A stretch of 64,000 nucleotides of DNA from assembly GCA_024742765.1 (NCBI GenBank), contig JANSXT010000001.1:1-64000 (forward strand), given 5' to 3'. This stretch comes from Phyllobacteriaceae bacterium (GTDB taxonomy: Bacteria; Pseudomonadota; Alphaproteobacteria; Rhizobiales; Rhizobiaceae). The notes beneath the pieces are model-generated. The model did no database searches, was not told the origin of the DNA, and saw only the letters and a program-made list of their open reading frames with translations. This document shows positions 10,092 through 19,095 of the stretch, in pieces; the stretch's first letter is position 1; each line of letters begins with the position of its first letter. The position numbers and the translations under genes were made by a program.

Positions 10092-12770
10092 TTGGACACG
10101 CGCGTGGCACACGATCTGGTTTACAGCTTTGCGCCCGGCCGGACGCTGCCGGAAGGGATCGGTGAGGACGTGCTCGGCGGCAAGGGCGCGAATCTGGCCG
10201 AGATGAGCCGTGTCGGCCTTCCCGTGCCGCCCGGCTTCACCATCACCACGGACGTCTGCCGGGACTATCTCGCCGCCGGCCGCCGCTTTCCCGATGGTCT
10301 GAAAGCCCAGGTCGAAACCGCTCTGGCCGAAACCGCCGCGTCCGTCGGCAGGACATTCGGCGCCGGTCCCGATCCGTTCCTCGTTTCGGTCCGCTCGGGA
10401 GCGCGCGTCTCGATGCCTGGCATGATGGACACGATCCTCAATCTGGGCCTTAACGACGACACCGTCGAGGCGCTGGCCGAGCGCACGGGCGATCCGCGCT
10501 TTGCCTATGATTGCTATCGCCGCTTCATCCAGATGTACGCGACCGTCGTTATCGGCGTCGAGGACGGCGTCTTCGAGGAGCTTCTGGACGCGGCGCGCGA
10601 CAAGGCGGGCGTCAGCCGCGACAACGAGCTCGACGCCGATGCGCTGCGCGCGCTTGTCGATGCCTACAAGGCGGCCATCATCGACGATATGGACGAACCG
10701 TTTCCGCAGGATGTGAACGCCCAGCTTTGGGGCGCGATCGGCGCCGTCTTTGAAAGCTGGAAGAACCCGCGGGCGGTGACGTTCCGCGCGCTGCACGCCA
10801 TTCCCGACGATTGGGGCACCGCCGTCACCGTGCAGGCAATGGTGTTCGGCAATTCAGGCACCAATTCGGCGACCGGCGTTGCTTTCACCCGCCATCCCTC
10901 GACGGGCGAAAAGCGCGTCTTCGGCGAATATCTGGTCAATGCGCAGGGTGAGGATGTCGTCGCCGGCATCCGTACGCCCGATCCGCTGCTGCCCAACGGC
11001 CATCATGACGGCCACGCCATGAGCGAGCGCATGCCCGAGGCATTCGGGCGGCTCAACGCGCTCGGCGAACAGCTCGAAGCCCATTTCGGCGACATGCAGG
11101 ACATCGAGTTCACCGTCGATGACGGCACGCTTTGGCTGTTGCAGACGCGCAAGGGCAAGCGCACCGCCGATGCTGCCATCCGGATCGCCGTTGAACTGGC
11201 CGGCGAGGGCACGATCAGCCGCGAGGACGCGATCCTGCATGTCGATCCCGCCCTTCTCGACATGCTCCTGCACCCAAGCGTCGCCCCCGACGCAAAACGC
11301 CAGGTCTTTGCGCGAGGCTTGCCGGCATCGCCCGGTGCCGCGGCGGGCATGGTCGTCTTTTCATCGACGGCGGCCGAGGAGGCCAAGGCCGAGGGCAAGC
11401 CGGTGATCCTGGTGCGGCCCGAAACCAGCCCGGACGACATTCACGGCATGGCGGCCGCCGAAGGCATCGTCACGACCCGCGGCGGCATGACGTCTCACGC
11501 GGCAGTGGTTGCGCGTGGGATGGGCAAGCCCTGCATCACGGCTGCGTCCCAGGTCCGGATAGACCCGGCGCGCCGGACGATGCGCGCCGGCGCCATAACC
11601 GTGCGCGAGGGTGATTTCCTGACCCTTGACGGCGCCGCCGGTGAGGTGCTGCTGGGCGAACTTCCCATGGTGCAGCGTCCGCTATCGGGCGATTTCGCCA
11701 CGCTCATGGAATGGGCCGATTCGATCCGCCGCATGCGCGTGCGCGCCAATGCCGACGCGCTCAACGATGCCGAGGTCGCACGCGGCTTCGGCGCCGAGGG
11801 CATCGGTCTGGTCCGCACCGAGAACGTGTTCCTCGAAGGCGACGGTCTCCAGGTGATGCGCGAGACCATCATGGCGCCCGACGAGCGCACGCGCCGCGTT
11901 GTTCTCGAGCGGCTGTTGCCGATCCATCGCGACACCTTCGTCGCCATCTTCGAGAAGATGGCCGGTCTTCCCGTCTCGATCCGCCTGCTCGATCCCCCGC
12001 TGCAGGAGTTCCTGCCCAACGACGATGACGAACTTGGCCGGGTGGCCGACGAGATGGGCATGCCGGCCGATGAGTTGCGCCGCCGCGCCGACGAACTGCA
12101 CGAGATCAACCCGATGCTCGGCAATCGCGGCGCCCGTCTGGCCATCTGCTATCCGGAGATCGCCGAGATGCAGACCCGGGCCATCATCGAGGCGGCGATC
12201 ATCGCGGGCGAGCGCAGCGGTGCGCCGGTCGTCCCCGAAATCGTCGTCCCGCTGGTCGCCTATTACGCCGAACTGCGGCATCTGCGCGAGCGCATCGATG
12301 CGATCGCCGCCGATGCCAAGCGCCGGTATGACAGCGACATTCGCCATCTGGTGGGGTGCATCATCGAACTGCCGCGCGCGGCGATCCGCGCCGATCTGAT
12401 CGCCGGCGCCGCGGACTTCTTCTCCTTCGGCACCAACGATCTGACCCAGACGACGCTGGGCATCTCGCGCGACGACGCCTCGCATTTCCTGTCACGCTAC
12501 CTCGATGAGGGGATCATCGAACGCGATCCTTTCATCAATCTGGACCGTGAAGGGGTCGGCGAGATCATCCGCATGGCTGTCGACAAGGGCCGCGCCGCCC
12601 ATCCGGACATCGTCATGGCGATCACCGGCGAACATGGCGGCGACCCCGAATCCATCGCCTTTTGCGAGGAAATCGGTCTCGACTATGTCTCCTGCTCGCC
12701 CTATCGCGTGCCCGTCGCGCGCCTTGCGGCGGCGCAGGCGGCGATCCGCGCCAGTCGCGGAACCTTTTGA
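10092..12770 (+). CDS. ppdK: Pyruvate, phosphate dikinase
   Basis: An 892-residue enzyme interconverting pyruvate + ATP + phosphate with phosphoenolpyruvate + AMP + diphosphate, usable for gluconeogenesis or glycolysis. Domains in order: nucleotide-binding domain (residues 1 to about 340; GGKGANLAEMSRVGLPVPPG near the start), swivelling phospho-His domain (GGMTSHAAVVARGMGKPC, His at about 473), and a C-terminal PEP/pyruvate TIM barrel ending in CSPYRVPVARLAAAQA. Length is normal for the family. The start is a TTG at 10092, supported by the GGGGGAG ribosome binding site at 10081-10086; no in-frame ATG lies at a suitable place. It follows smc by 94 bases and converges on a small unknown gene. 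Confidence 0.97.
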   Translation: MDTRVAHDLVYSFAPGRTLPEGIGEDVLGGKGANLAEMSRVGLPVPPGFTITTDVCRDYLAAGRRFPDGLKAQVETALAETAASVGRTFGAGPDPFLVSVRSGARVSMPGMMDTILNLGLNDDTVEALAERTGDPRFAYDCYRRFIQMYATVVIGVEDGVFEELLDAARDKAGVSRDNELDADALRALVDAYKAAIIDDMDEPFPQDVNAQLWGAIGAVFESWKNPRAVTFRALHAIPDDWGTAVTVQAMVFGNSGTNSATGVAFTRHPSTGEKRVFGEYLVNAQGEDVVAGIRTPDPLLPNGHHDGHAMSERMPEAFGRLNALGEQLEAHFGDMQDIEFTVDDGTLWLLQTRKGKRTADAAIRIAVELAGEGTISREDAILHVDPALLDMLLHPSVAPDAKRQVFARGLPASPGAAAGMVVFSSTAAEEAKAEGKPVILVRPETSPDDIHGMAAAEGIVTTRGGMTSHAAVVARGMGKPCITAASQVRIDPARRTMRAGAITVREGDFLTLDGAAGEVLLGELPMVQRPLSGDFATLMEWADSIRRMRVRANADALNDAEVARGFGAEGIGLVRTENVFLEGDGLQVMRETIMAPDERTRRVVLERLLPIHRDTFVAIFEKMAGLPVSIRLLDPPLQEFLPNDDDELGRVADEMGMPADELRRRADELHEINPMLGNRGARLAICYPEIAEMQTRAIIEAAIIAGERSGAPVVPEIVVPLVAYYAELRHLRERIDAIAADAKRRYDSDIRHLVGCIIELPRAAIRADLIAGAADFFSFGTNDLTQTTLGISRDDASHFLSRYLDEGIIERDPFINLDREGVGEIIRMAVDKGRAAHPDIVMAITGEHGGDPESIAFCEEIGLDYVSCSPYRVPVARLAAAQAAIRASRGTF

Positions 12771-12781
12771 TCGTCAGGGCG

Positions 12782-13156
12782 TCACCGCGCCGTTTCGATC
12801 AGATCATACCAGGCCAGCGCGACGGCGGCACCATGGTCGAGACAGGTGCAGTGTGCGCTGACGGCGACGGCCGTGCCGTCGCGATCGAGCGTGACGAAGG
12901 CAAATTGCGGCGAGGCATCGTCGGCCTCCTGCCAGGCGGCGGCGGCCACGCGCTGTGCGTCGGGATCGTCGAACACCGGCAGGTTGAACAAAAATGTCAG
13001 CCCGCACGCGGTGCAGGCGGCGCGCACGCTGGCCTCAAATCCCTCGGACACGATGTCCGCCGAAGCCATCGCCAGTTCGAACTCGATCTGCTTGAGCGAG
13101 ACGGCGCGCGCGACCGCCTCGCCGGGTTCGGCGCGTGTCGATAGGGTTGCAGTCAT
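12782..13156 (-). CDS. Small Cys/His-containing protein of unknown function
   Basis: I do not recognise this 124-residue protein. The ATG at 13156 is well supported by a perfect AGGAGG ribosome binding site seven bases upstream. The N-terminal third is helical and acidic (LKQIEFELAMASADIVSEGF). Two small clusters stand out: CTAC at residues 48-51 (a CxxC) and HCTCLDH at residues 102-108, which together could bind a metal ion. There is no signal peptide or membrane segment. It converges on ppdK, the stops being 12 bases apart. Nothing in the context suggests a role. Confidence 0.7.
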   Translation of the reverse strand: MTATLSTRAEPGEAVARAVSLKQIEFELAMASADIVSEGFEASVRAACTACGLTFLFNLPVFDDPDAQRVAAAAWQEADDASPQFAFVTLDRDGTAVAVSAHCTCLDHGAAVALAWYDLIETAR

Positions 13157-13316
13157 CCGGGTACCTCCTGCCGCACGCCCCGCAGCCGGGGTCACATTTG
13201 CCGCGCGGCGCGGCCATTGTGGGGCAATCGGCGTGCCCGGCTTTAACTTTGCGCGACAAGGCGGTAACGCTGCGTGAAAGCCGGTCGGACATCGGCGCAC
13301 GGATTGAGACCCAGCC

Positions 13317-14087
13317 ATGCTGCTGACAGCGACATTGCCGAGCCGCAGGCCATCGCGTTCCGCGCGCTGGGCGCTCAATCTGGCGGTCTTTCTGCCCGTC
13401 CTGGCGGGCCTTTCCATCCTCGCCCATCGCGGTGCGCTGATCGACACGCAAACGCTGCTGGTGCTTGTCGCGCTGTGCGGTCTTGTGTGTCTTTTGGGGC
13501 TGTTGCTGTTCGCCATCGGTCTGCGCAGCCTTTGGGTGCACGGCACGCGCGGTGGCCGGCGCCTGTCATGGGCGCTGTTCCTCCTGATGCCATTCGTCGT
13601 CCTTTATGGGGTGGCGACGCTCGCATGGGCGCTGCGGCCGGCCGTGTCGGACGTTTCGACCGATCTGATCGATCCGCCGGTCTTCGCGTCCGAACGGCGT
13701 GCCCATGGCACCGGAGCGCCGGCGGTCGTGGCCGGCCGCCTGCGCGACGGCTATCCCGACCTGCTGGGAACACGGTTCAAGGCGCCGCTTGACGCCACCG
13801 ATGGCATCGTTGCCGAAGTCGCCGAAACCCTTGGCTGGCAGCGCATGCGCGGACGCGGCCGGATCGGTGCCGATGACGAATTGTTCGTCGAATATGCCTA
13901 TAGGACGCCCGTGCTCAGCATGCCGGTGCAGATCGTGGTCCGAACCACTGACGAAGGCGAAACGAGCTTCGTCGATGTACGCGCGCAGATGCCGGATTTG
14001 CAGCACGATCTCGGCGTCAGCGCGGGCATCATTCGACGCTTTCTGGCCGATATCGACTATGCGATGATCGGGATCGCCGAACCCTGA
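13317..14087 (+). CDS. DUF1499 domain membrane protein
   Basis: A 256-residue protein with three hydrophobic segments in its first half (about residues 20-40, 46-70 and 84-106) followed by a soluble C-terminal DUF1499 domain (about 140-256), in which the motif DATDGIVAEVAETLGW and the terminal region with RRFLADID are recognisable. DUF1499 has no assigned biochemical role. It is often found as a membrane-anchored or lipid-linked protein in proteobacteria. The gene stands alone between divergent and convergent neighbours; its stop is 10 bases from that of the MBL-fold gene. Confidence 0.85.
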   Translation: MLLTATLPSRRPSRSARWALNLAVFLPVLAGLSILAHRGALIDTQTLLVLVALCGLVCLLGLLLFAIGLRSLWVHGTRGGRRLSWALFLLMPFVVLYGVATLAWALRPAVSDVSTDLIDPPVFASERRAHGTGAPAVVAGRLRDGYPDLLGTRFKAPLDATDGIVAEVAETLGWQRMRGRGRIGADDELFVEYAYRTPVLSMPVQIVVRTTDEGETSFVDVRAQMPDLQHDLGVSAGIIRRFLADIDYAMIGIAEP

Positions 14088-14096
14088 CCGGTTCAT

Positions 14097-15014
14097 TCAC
14101 ACCGGTTCGAAGCGCCCGCCGATGGCCGGCGGCCCTTCGGTGCGCGCAATCTGTCGCGCCACCATGTCTTCAAGATGGGCCAGAACGGACAGGGCGGCTG
14201 CGCCGTGCAGGCGCGGGTCCGTGTCGCGGTAGATGTTGGCGACCATGGCGGAGATCGTCCGGTCGCCGGCGCGCAGACGCTCCAGGATCGCTCGCTCGCG
14301 CATCTTGCGGTGCGCCTTGAGCCCGCGCACGAAGGGCGCGGGATTGTCGATCGTCCCGCCATGGCCGGGCAGATAGAGCCGGTCAATCTCTCCGCGCCGC
14401 GCCATCGTGTCGAGCGAGGCCATATAGTCGCTCATCGCACCGTCCGGCGGCGCGACGATCGACGTCGACCAGCCCATGATGTGATCGCCGGTGAAGACCG
14501 CGCCGGTGCCCTTCAGCGCAAACGCCAGATGGTTGGCCGCATGGCCCGGTGTCGCAATCGTTTCCAGCGCCCAGCCATCGCCTTCGACGGTTTCGCCATG
14601 CATCAGCGTCCTGTCGGGAACATGGTCGCGGTCGGCGGCGGCGTCCAGCGGATTGACCTCGCCAATATGCAGATCGCGTGCGGCGTGATGGACGGCCGCA
14701 CCGATGATCGCGGCTCCGGTCCGATCGCGCAGCTTGCGCGACAGGGGTGAATGGTCGGCATGGGTGTGCGTGATCACGATATGGCTGACCGGACGGCCGT
14801 CGATGGCCCGAAGAAGGGTTTTGAGGTGATCGGGATCGTCCGGACCCGGGTCGATGACGGCCAGCGTCTCATCGCCGATCAGATAGCTGTTGGTGCCGCG
14901 AAAGGTGAACGCCGAGGGATTGTTGGCGGTGATGCGCGCAAGGCCGGCGGCGACCGGAACGGCCTCGCCGTACCGCGGTTCGAAACTCAGCGAAAAGGAA
15001 GGGGATTGGCTCAC
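14097..15014 (-). CDS. MBL-fold metallo-hydrolase (LACTB2/RNase Z-like subgroup)
   Basis: A 305-residue metallo-beta-lactamase-fold hydrolase. The metal-binding motif HTHADHS (about residues 90-96), the later ATPGHAANH and FTGDHIMGW, and the final LPGHGG are all intact, so it should bind two metal ions. A C-terminal winged-helix-like region (HRKMRERAILERL...RTISAMVANIYRD) is typical of LACTB2-type enzymes, whose substrates include RNA or thioesters. The start is taken as the GTG at 15014 (residues VSQSPSFSLSFEPRYG); upstream in-frame sequence looks non-coding. Its 5' region is shared with the divergent xdhA1 gene. Confidence 0.87.
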   Translation of the reverse strand: MSQSPSFSLSFEPRYGEAVPVAAGLARITANNPSAFTFRGTNSYLIGDETLAVIDPGPDDPDHLKTLLRAIDGRPVSHIVITHTHADHSPLSRKLRDRTGAAIIGAAVHHAARDLHIGEVNPLDAAADRDHVPDRTLMHGETVEGDGWALETIATPGHAANHLAFALKGTGAVFTGDHIMGWSTSIVAPPDGAMSDYMASLDTMARRGEIDRLYLPGHGGTIDNPAPFVRGLKAHRKMRERAILERLRAGDRTISAMVANIYRDTDPRLHGAAALSVLAHLEDMVARQIARTEGPPAIGGRFEPV

Positions 15015-15226
15015 GCGCGGCGCTTTCCTGTTGCCGGCCTTTCGGCAGGTCGTGCGGGTCGTCCCTATACGACCGATCGGCGTGGCGCGAAAGTGCGGTG
15101 CAAAAACCGGGCGGCGACGGCCATGCTTTTTCGGGCGCCGCCTTGCGCTTGCCTTCAACCAAAGTACACATTGGCCGTCAGACGAGCCGCCAACCGGCCA
15201 AATCGGTGTCGGCGCAAGGAGCACAT
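15015..15226. promoter_or_regulatory. Divergent promoter region, MBL hydrolase / xdhA1
   Basis: 212 bases separate the two divergent starts. I see no convincing sigma-70 hexamer pair or long dyad. The only clear signal is GCAAGGAGC (15213-15221) as ribosome binding site for xdhA1. Confidence 0.4.
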
Positions 15227-16639
15227 ATGACGACCCACACGGCCTTCGTCCTCAATGGCGAACCTGTTGCGACCGAAGTCCGGCCGGACACGACGGTGCT
15301 TGACCTGCTGCGCGATCATCTGGGCCGCAAGGGCACAAAGGAAGGTTGCGCCGAGGGCGATTGCGGTGCGTGCACCATCCTGTTCCGGCGCGGCGGCGAT
15401 GGCGGTGCACCGATGCTGGCGGCCAATTCCTGCATCATGTCGGTGGCGCAGATCGATGGCGGCGAGATCGTCACCGTCGAAGGGCTGGCGGGTGACGGTG
15501 CCGTGCTCAACGCGGTGCAGGACGAGATGGCAAGGAACGGCTCCTCGCAGTGCGGTTTCTGCACGCCGGGCATCGCCGTGGCGCTGACCGGTCTTCTGGC
15601 GCGCAATTCCGATCCCGACGAGGACGCCATCCATGACGCCCTGGCCGGAAATCTGTGCCGGTGCACCGGCTACCGGCCGATCGTCGATGCGGCCAAGGCC
15701 GCTGCGGCGCGCGTTCGCATCGAACCGGCACCGGCTGTCGATGAGAACCTTGTGACATCGCACACCGATGCGGGCGGCGCGACGGCCCACAGGCCGCGCG
15801 ATCTGCGCGGATTGCTGATGCTGCGGCGCGACCACCCCGATGCGGTGCTGCTCGCCGGCGGGACCGATCTGGGCGTGCCGCTGGCCGGCTATGAGACAAG
15901 TTGGCCTGAAACGATCACCACCAACCACGTTGCCGAACTGCGCCGGATCGACGCCGGTGACGATCACTGGACGTTCGGCGCCGCCGTGACCTGGGAAGAA
16001 GTGCTCGATGCGGTCGCCGAGGATTATCCCTCGTTCGCCACGTTGATCCGCCGTTTGGGCTCGACCCAAATCCGGTCGATGGGCACGATCGGCGGCAATA
16101 TCGGCACCGCAAGCCCGATCGGCGACGGGCCGCCCGCATTGATCGCGCTTGGCGCGACGATCACGCTCGTTTCGCTGGAAGGCGGGGAGCGGTCCATGCT
16201 GCTGGAGGACTTCTTCATCGATTACCGCATGACCGAACTGCGTCCCGACGAGGTAATCGCGAGCATCACCGTGCCGCGCGCAAGGGTCGGCGAAACCCTG
16301 CGCACCTACAAAATTTCCAAACGCTACGACCAGGACATCTCGACGGTGTGCGGCGCATTCTGGCTGACCATGGATGGCCGAACCATCGCCGACATCCGCA
16401 TCGCCTATGGCGGGATGGCGGCGACGCCCAAACGCGCCCCACACGCCGAAGCCATCCTGCGCAGCAAGCCGTTGAGCGTGGAAAATGCGCGCGAAGCGGG
16501 CGCCGCGCTGGCCTCGGACTTCGAGCCACTGACGGACTGGCGCGGCTCGGCCGCCTACCGGCAACGCGTCGCCGCGAGCCTTATCGAGCGCCTGGCGCGT
16601 GACGTCGCTGGCGAGACCGTGGAGGTGATGGCGCTGTGA
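15227..16639 (+). CDS. xdhA: Xanthine-dehydrogenase-type small subunit (2Fe-2S and FAD), copy 1
   Basis: A 470-residue electron-transfer subunit. Cys41, Cys46, Cys49 and Cys69 form the plant-type 2Fe-2S site; CGFC (109-112) and CRC (144-146) form the second 2Fe-2S site. The FAD domain follows (about 185-360) with GGTDLGVPL and SMGTIGGNIGTASPIGDGPP, then the CO-dehydrogenase-flavoprotein C-terminal domain. Together with the next gene it makes a molybdenum hydroxylase of the xanthine dehydrogenase family. The gene overlaps xdhB1 by four bases (GTGA). A second, different pair lies at 33.9-37.7 kb. Unlike that pair, this one has no adjacent xdhC. Confidence 0.92.
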   Translation: MTTHTAFVLNGEPVATEVRPDTTVLDLLRDHLGRKGTKEGCAEGDCGACTILFRRGGDGGAPMLAANSCIMSVAQIDGGEIVTVEGLAGDGAVLNAVQDEMARNGSSQCGFCTPGIAVALTGLLARNSDPDEDAIHDALAGNLCRCTGYRPIVDAAKAAAARVRIEPAPAVDENLVTSHTDAGGATAHRPRDLRGLLMLRRDHPDAVLLAGGTDLGVPLAGYETSWPETITTNHVAELRRIDAGDDHWTFGAAVTWEEVLDAVAEDYPSFATLIRRLGSTQIRSMGTIGGNIGTASPIGDGPPALIALGATITLVSLEGGERSMLLEDFFIDYRMTELRPDEVIASITVPRARVGETLRTYKISKRYDQDISTVCGAFWLTMDGRTIADIRIAYGGMAATPKRAPHAEAILRSKPLSVENAREAGAALASDFEPLTDWRGSAAYRQRVAASLIERLARDVAGETVEVMAL

Positions 16640-18957
16640 ATGAACATGTCAAATCCATCCAGCGCGCCGTCGTCGGCAAGGGCATCGCCCATGACAGCGC
16701 GAAAAAGCATGTCAGTGGCCAAGCTGTCTACATCGACGACATGCCCGACGTTCCGGGCACGCTTCATGCCGCGCTGATCCTGTCGCCGGTCGCAAAGGGC
16801 ATGCTCCACGGCGTCGATATGTCAAAGGCCGCTGCGATGGACGGCGTCGTCGCGATCGTCACGGCGGGCGACATACCCGGCCACAACGACATCGCGCCGA
16901 TCCTCTCCGATGAGCCGCTGTTTGCCGAGCGTGATCTCGACTATATCGGCATGCCCGTGGGGGCCGTTGCCGCCGAAACCTTCGAGCAGGCGGTGCGCGC
17001 AGCGCATGCCGTGCAACTTGATCTGACGGAAGAGGCGCCCGTCCTCGACATCGAGGAAGCCCATGCGCGCGGCGATCACGTCATCGCGCCGCAGCGTCTG
17101 GTCGCCGGCGACGTCGATACCGCGCTCGCGAGCGCGGACCGGATCGTCGAAGGCCGGCTGGAGATTGGCGGGCAGGATCATTTCTATCTGGAAACCCAGA
17201 TCGCCTACGCCATTCCGGGCGAGGACAATGACATGACCGTCCATTCCTCGACCCAGCACCCGACCGAGGTGCAGCACCATGTGGCGCATGTGCTGGGCGG
17301 TTATGCGAACGCGGTCGACGTGCAGGTCCGGCGCATGGGCGGCGGCTTTGGCGGCAAGGAGAGCCAGGCGACGATCATCGCGTGCGCGGCCGCATTGCTC
17401 GCCCGGAAAACCGGCCGCCCCGTCCGCATGCGGCTGAAACGGTCGGCCGACATGTCGGCGACGGGTAAGCGCCACGACATGGTGTCGAAATGGCGGGTGG
17501 GCGTGACCGATGAGGGCCGCATCGTCGGCGCCGATGTCGAATATCTGGCCCGCGCCGGCAACACCGCCGACCTGACCGGGCCGGTGATCACGCGATCCCT
17601 GACCCACACCGACAATGCCTATCATTTCCCGGCGGCGCGTGTTGTCGGCCATGCCTGCAAGACAAACACCGTCTCCAACACCGCCTTTCGCGGCTTTGGC
17701 GGCCCGCAAGGGGTGATCACCTCGGAAGCGATGATCGACCAGATCGCGGGGGAACTGGAAATGGACCCCAACCGCGTCCGCGCCATCAACTATTACGGGC
17801 CCGATACGGGCGAGACGACGCCCTATGGCCAGCCGGTCGAGCAGAACCGGCTCGTCGAGGTCACCGATCTGGTCCTGCAATCGGCCGAGTGGCAGCGCCG
17901 CCGCGCCGAGATCGATGAACACAACGCCACCGATCCGGTGATCCGGCGTGGCCTCGCGATGATGCCGGTCAAGTTCGGCATCTCGTTCAACCTGCCTTCG
18001 CTCAATCAGGCCGGCGCACTGGTGCATGTCTATCAGGACGGCTCGGTTCATCTGAACCATGGCGGCACGGAGATGGGGCAGGGTCTGTTCGTCAAGGTCG
18101 CCCAGGTCGTCGCCGAAGTGTTCCAGCTCGACATCGATGCCGTCAAGATCACGGCAACGCACACCGGCAAGGTGCCCAACACCTCGCCGACGGCCGCCTC
18201 GACCGGTTCGGACCTCAACGGCATGGCCGCCTACAAGGCCGCAATAGCCATCCGCGCACGCATGACGCCGGTCGCGGCGCAGCATTTCGAGGCGACCGAG
18301 GACGAAATCGTCTTCCGCGAGGGCCGCATCCACGCCGGCAACCGATCGATTTCCTTTGCGGAACTGGCGCGGATGAGCTGGGCCGCGCGCGTCTCGCTCT
18401 CCGAAGCCGGCCATTACGCGACGCCCAAGATCCATTGGGACGGCAAGGCGATGAAAGGCCGGCCCTTCTTCTATTTCACCTATGGCGCGGCGGTCGCCGA
18501 AGTCGCCATCGACACGTTGACCGGCGAAAACCGCTGCCTGCGCGCCGACATTTTGCAGGATTGCGGCGCTTCGCTGAACACGGCCATCGATCTCGGCCAG
18601 ATCGAGGGCGCATTTGTTCAGGGCATGGGCTGGCTGACCTGCGAGGAACTCTGGTGGGACGACAAGGGCCGGCTGCGCACTGTCGGTCCCTCGACATACA
18701 AAATCCCCGGTTCGCGCGACGTGCCGCCCGAATTCAATGTCGCGCTTCTCGAAAGCGCGCCGAACGTCGAGGAAACCGTTTTCCGCTCCAAGGCCGTCGG
18801 CGAGCCGCCGCTGATGCTGGCCGTCTCGGTCTGGCTGGCGCTGCGGGACGCGGTGGCCTCCTGCGGCAAGCCCGGTCTGTCACCGAACCTGCGCACGCCG
18901 GCAACGCCCGAAGCGGTACTCGATGCCATCGATGACATTCGGGCGCGGTCGGCGTAA
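16636..18957 (+). CDS. xdhB: Xanthine-dehydrogenase-type molybdopterin subunit, copy 1
   Basis: A 773-residue molybdopterin cytosine dinucleotide or molybdopterin subunit, started by a GTG that overlaps the xdhA1 stop. Motifs of true xanthine dehydrogenases are present: GGQDHFYLET (equivalent of bovine Glu802), the Arg in ITRSLTHTDN (Arg880), AFRGFGGPQ (Arg912/Phe914), HGGTEMGQG and the catalytic Glu in GEPPLML (Glu1261). The substrate-channel segment reads SFNLPSLN where copy 2 has SFTATWYN and, from memory, bovine has SFTVPFLN, so the residue equivalent to Thr1010 is Asn. That may change specificity. The next genes belong to sulfate activation. The true substrate is uncertain. Confidence 0.9.
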   Translation: MNEHVKSIQRAVVGKGIAHDSAKKHVSGQAVYIDDMPDVPGTLHAALILSPVAKGMLHGVDMSKAAAMDGVVAIVTAGDIPGHNDIAPILSDEPLFAERDLDYIGMPVGAVAAETFEQAVRAAHAVQLDLTEEAPVLDIEEAHARGDHVIAPQRLVAGDVDTALASADRIVEGRLEIGGQDHFYLETQIAYAIPGEDNDMTVHSSTQHPTEVQHHVAHVLGGYANAVDVQVRRMGGGFGGKESQATIIACAAALLARKTGRPVRMRLKRSADMSATGKRHDMVSKWRVGVTDEGRIVGADVEYLARAGNTADLTGPVITRSLTHTDNAYHFPAARVVGHACKTNTVSNTAFRGFGGPQGVITSEAMIDQIAGELEMDPNRVRAINYYGPDTGETTPYGQPVEQNRLVEVTDLVLQSAEWQRRRAEIDEHNATDPVIRRGLAMMPVKFGISFNLPSLNQAGALVHVYQDGSVHLNHGGTEMGQGLFVKVAQVVAEVFQLDIDAVKITATHTGKVPNTSPTAASTGSDLNGMAAYKAAIAIRARMTPVAAQHFEATEDEIVFREGRIHAGNRSISFAELARMSWAARVSLSEAGHYATPKIHWDGKAMKGRPFFYFTYGAAVAEVAIDTLTGENRCLRADILQDCGASLNTAIDLGQIEGAFVQGMGWLTCEELWWDDKGRLRTVGPSTYKIPGSRDVPPEFNVALLESAPNVEETVFRSKAVGEPPLMLAVSVWLALRDAVASCGKPGLSPNLRTPATPEAVLDAIDDIRARSA

Positions 18958-19095
18958 CGCGTCCGATGACCGGTCCGGAAGAATATTCCTCCCTGGGCCG
19001 TCCGGTTAGACGTTCAGACTTCGTCACGACGCCGCAGAGCGTCTACCCATTGCGTCACCTGACGGAACGCGATGGGCCTTTGCCAATCAACCACC

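Noticed and set aside
16822-18435. Long minus-strand frame antisense to xdhB1 (537 residues) and similar ones opposite xdhA1, cysNC, dxs and xdhB2
   Set aside because: Shadows of the real genes, with no ribosome binding sites and no recognisable family.
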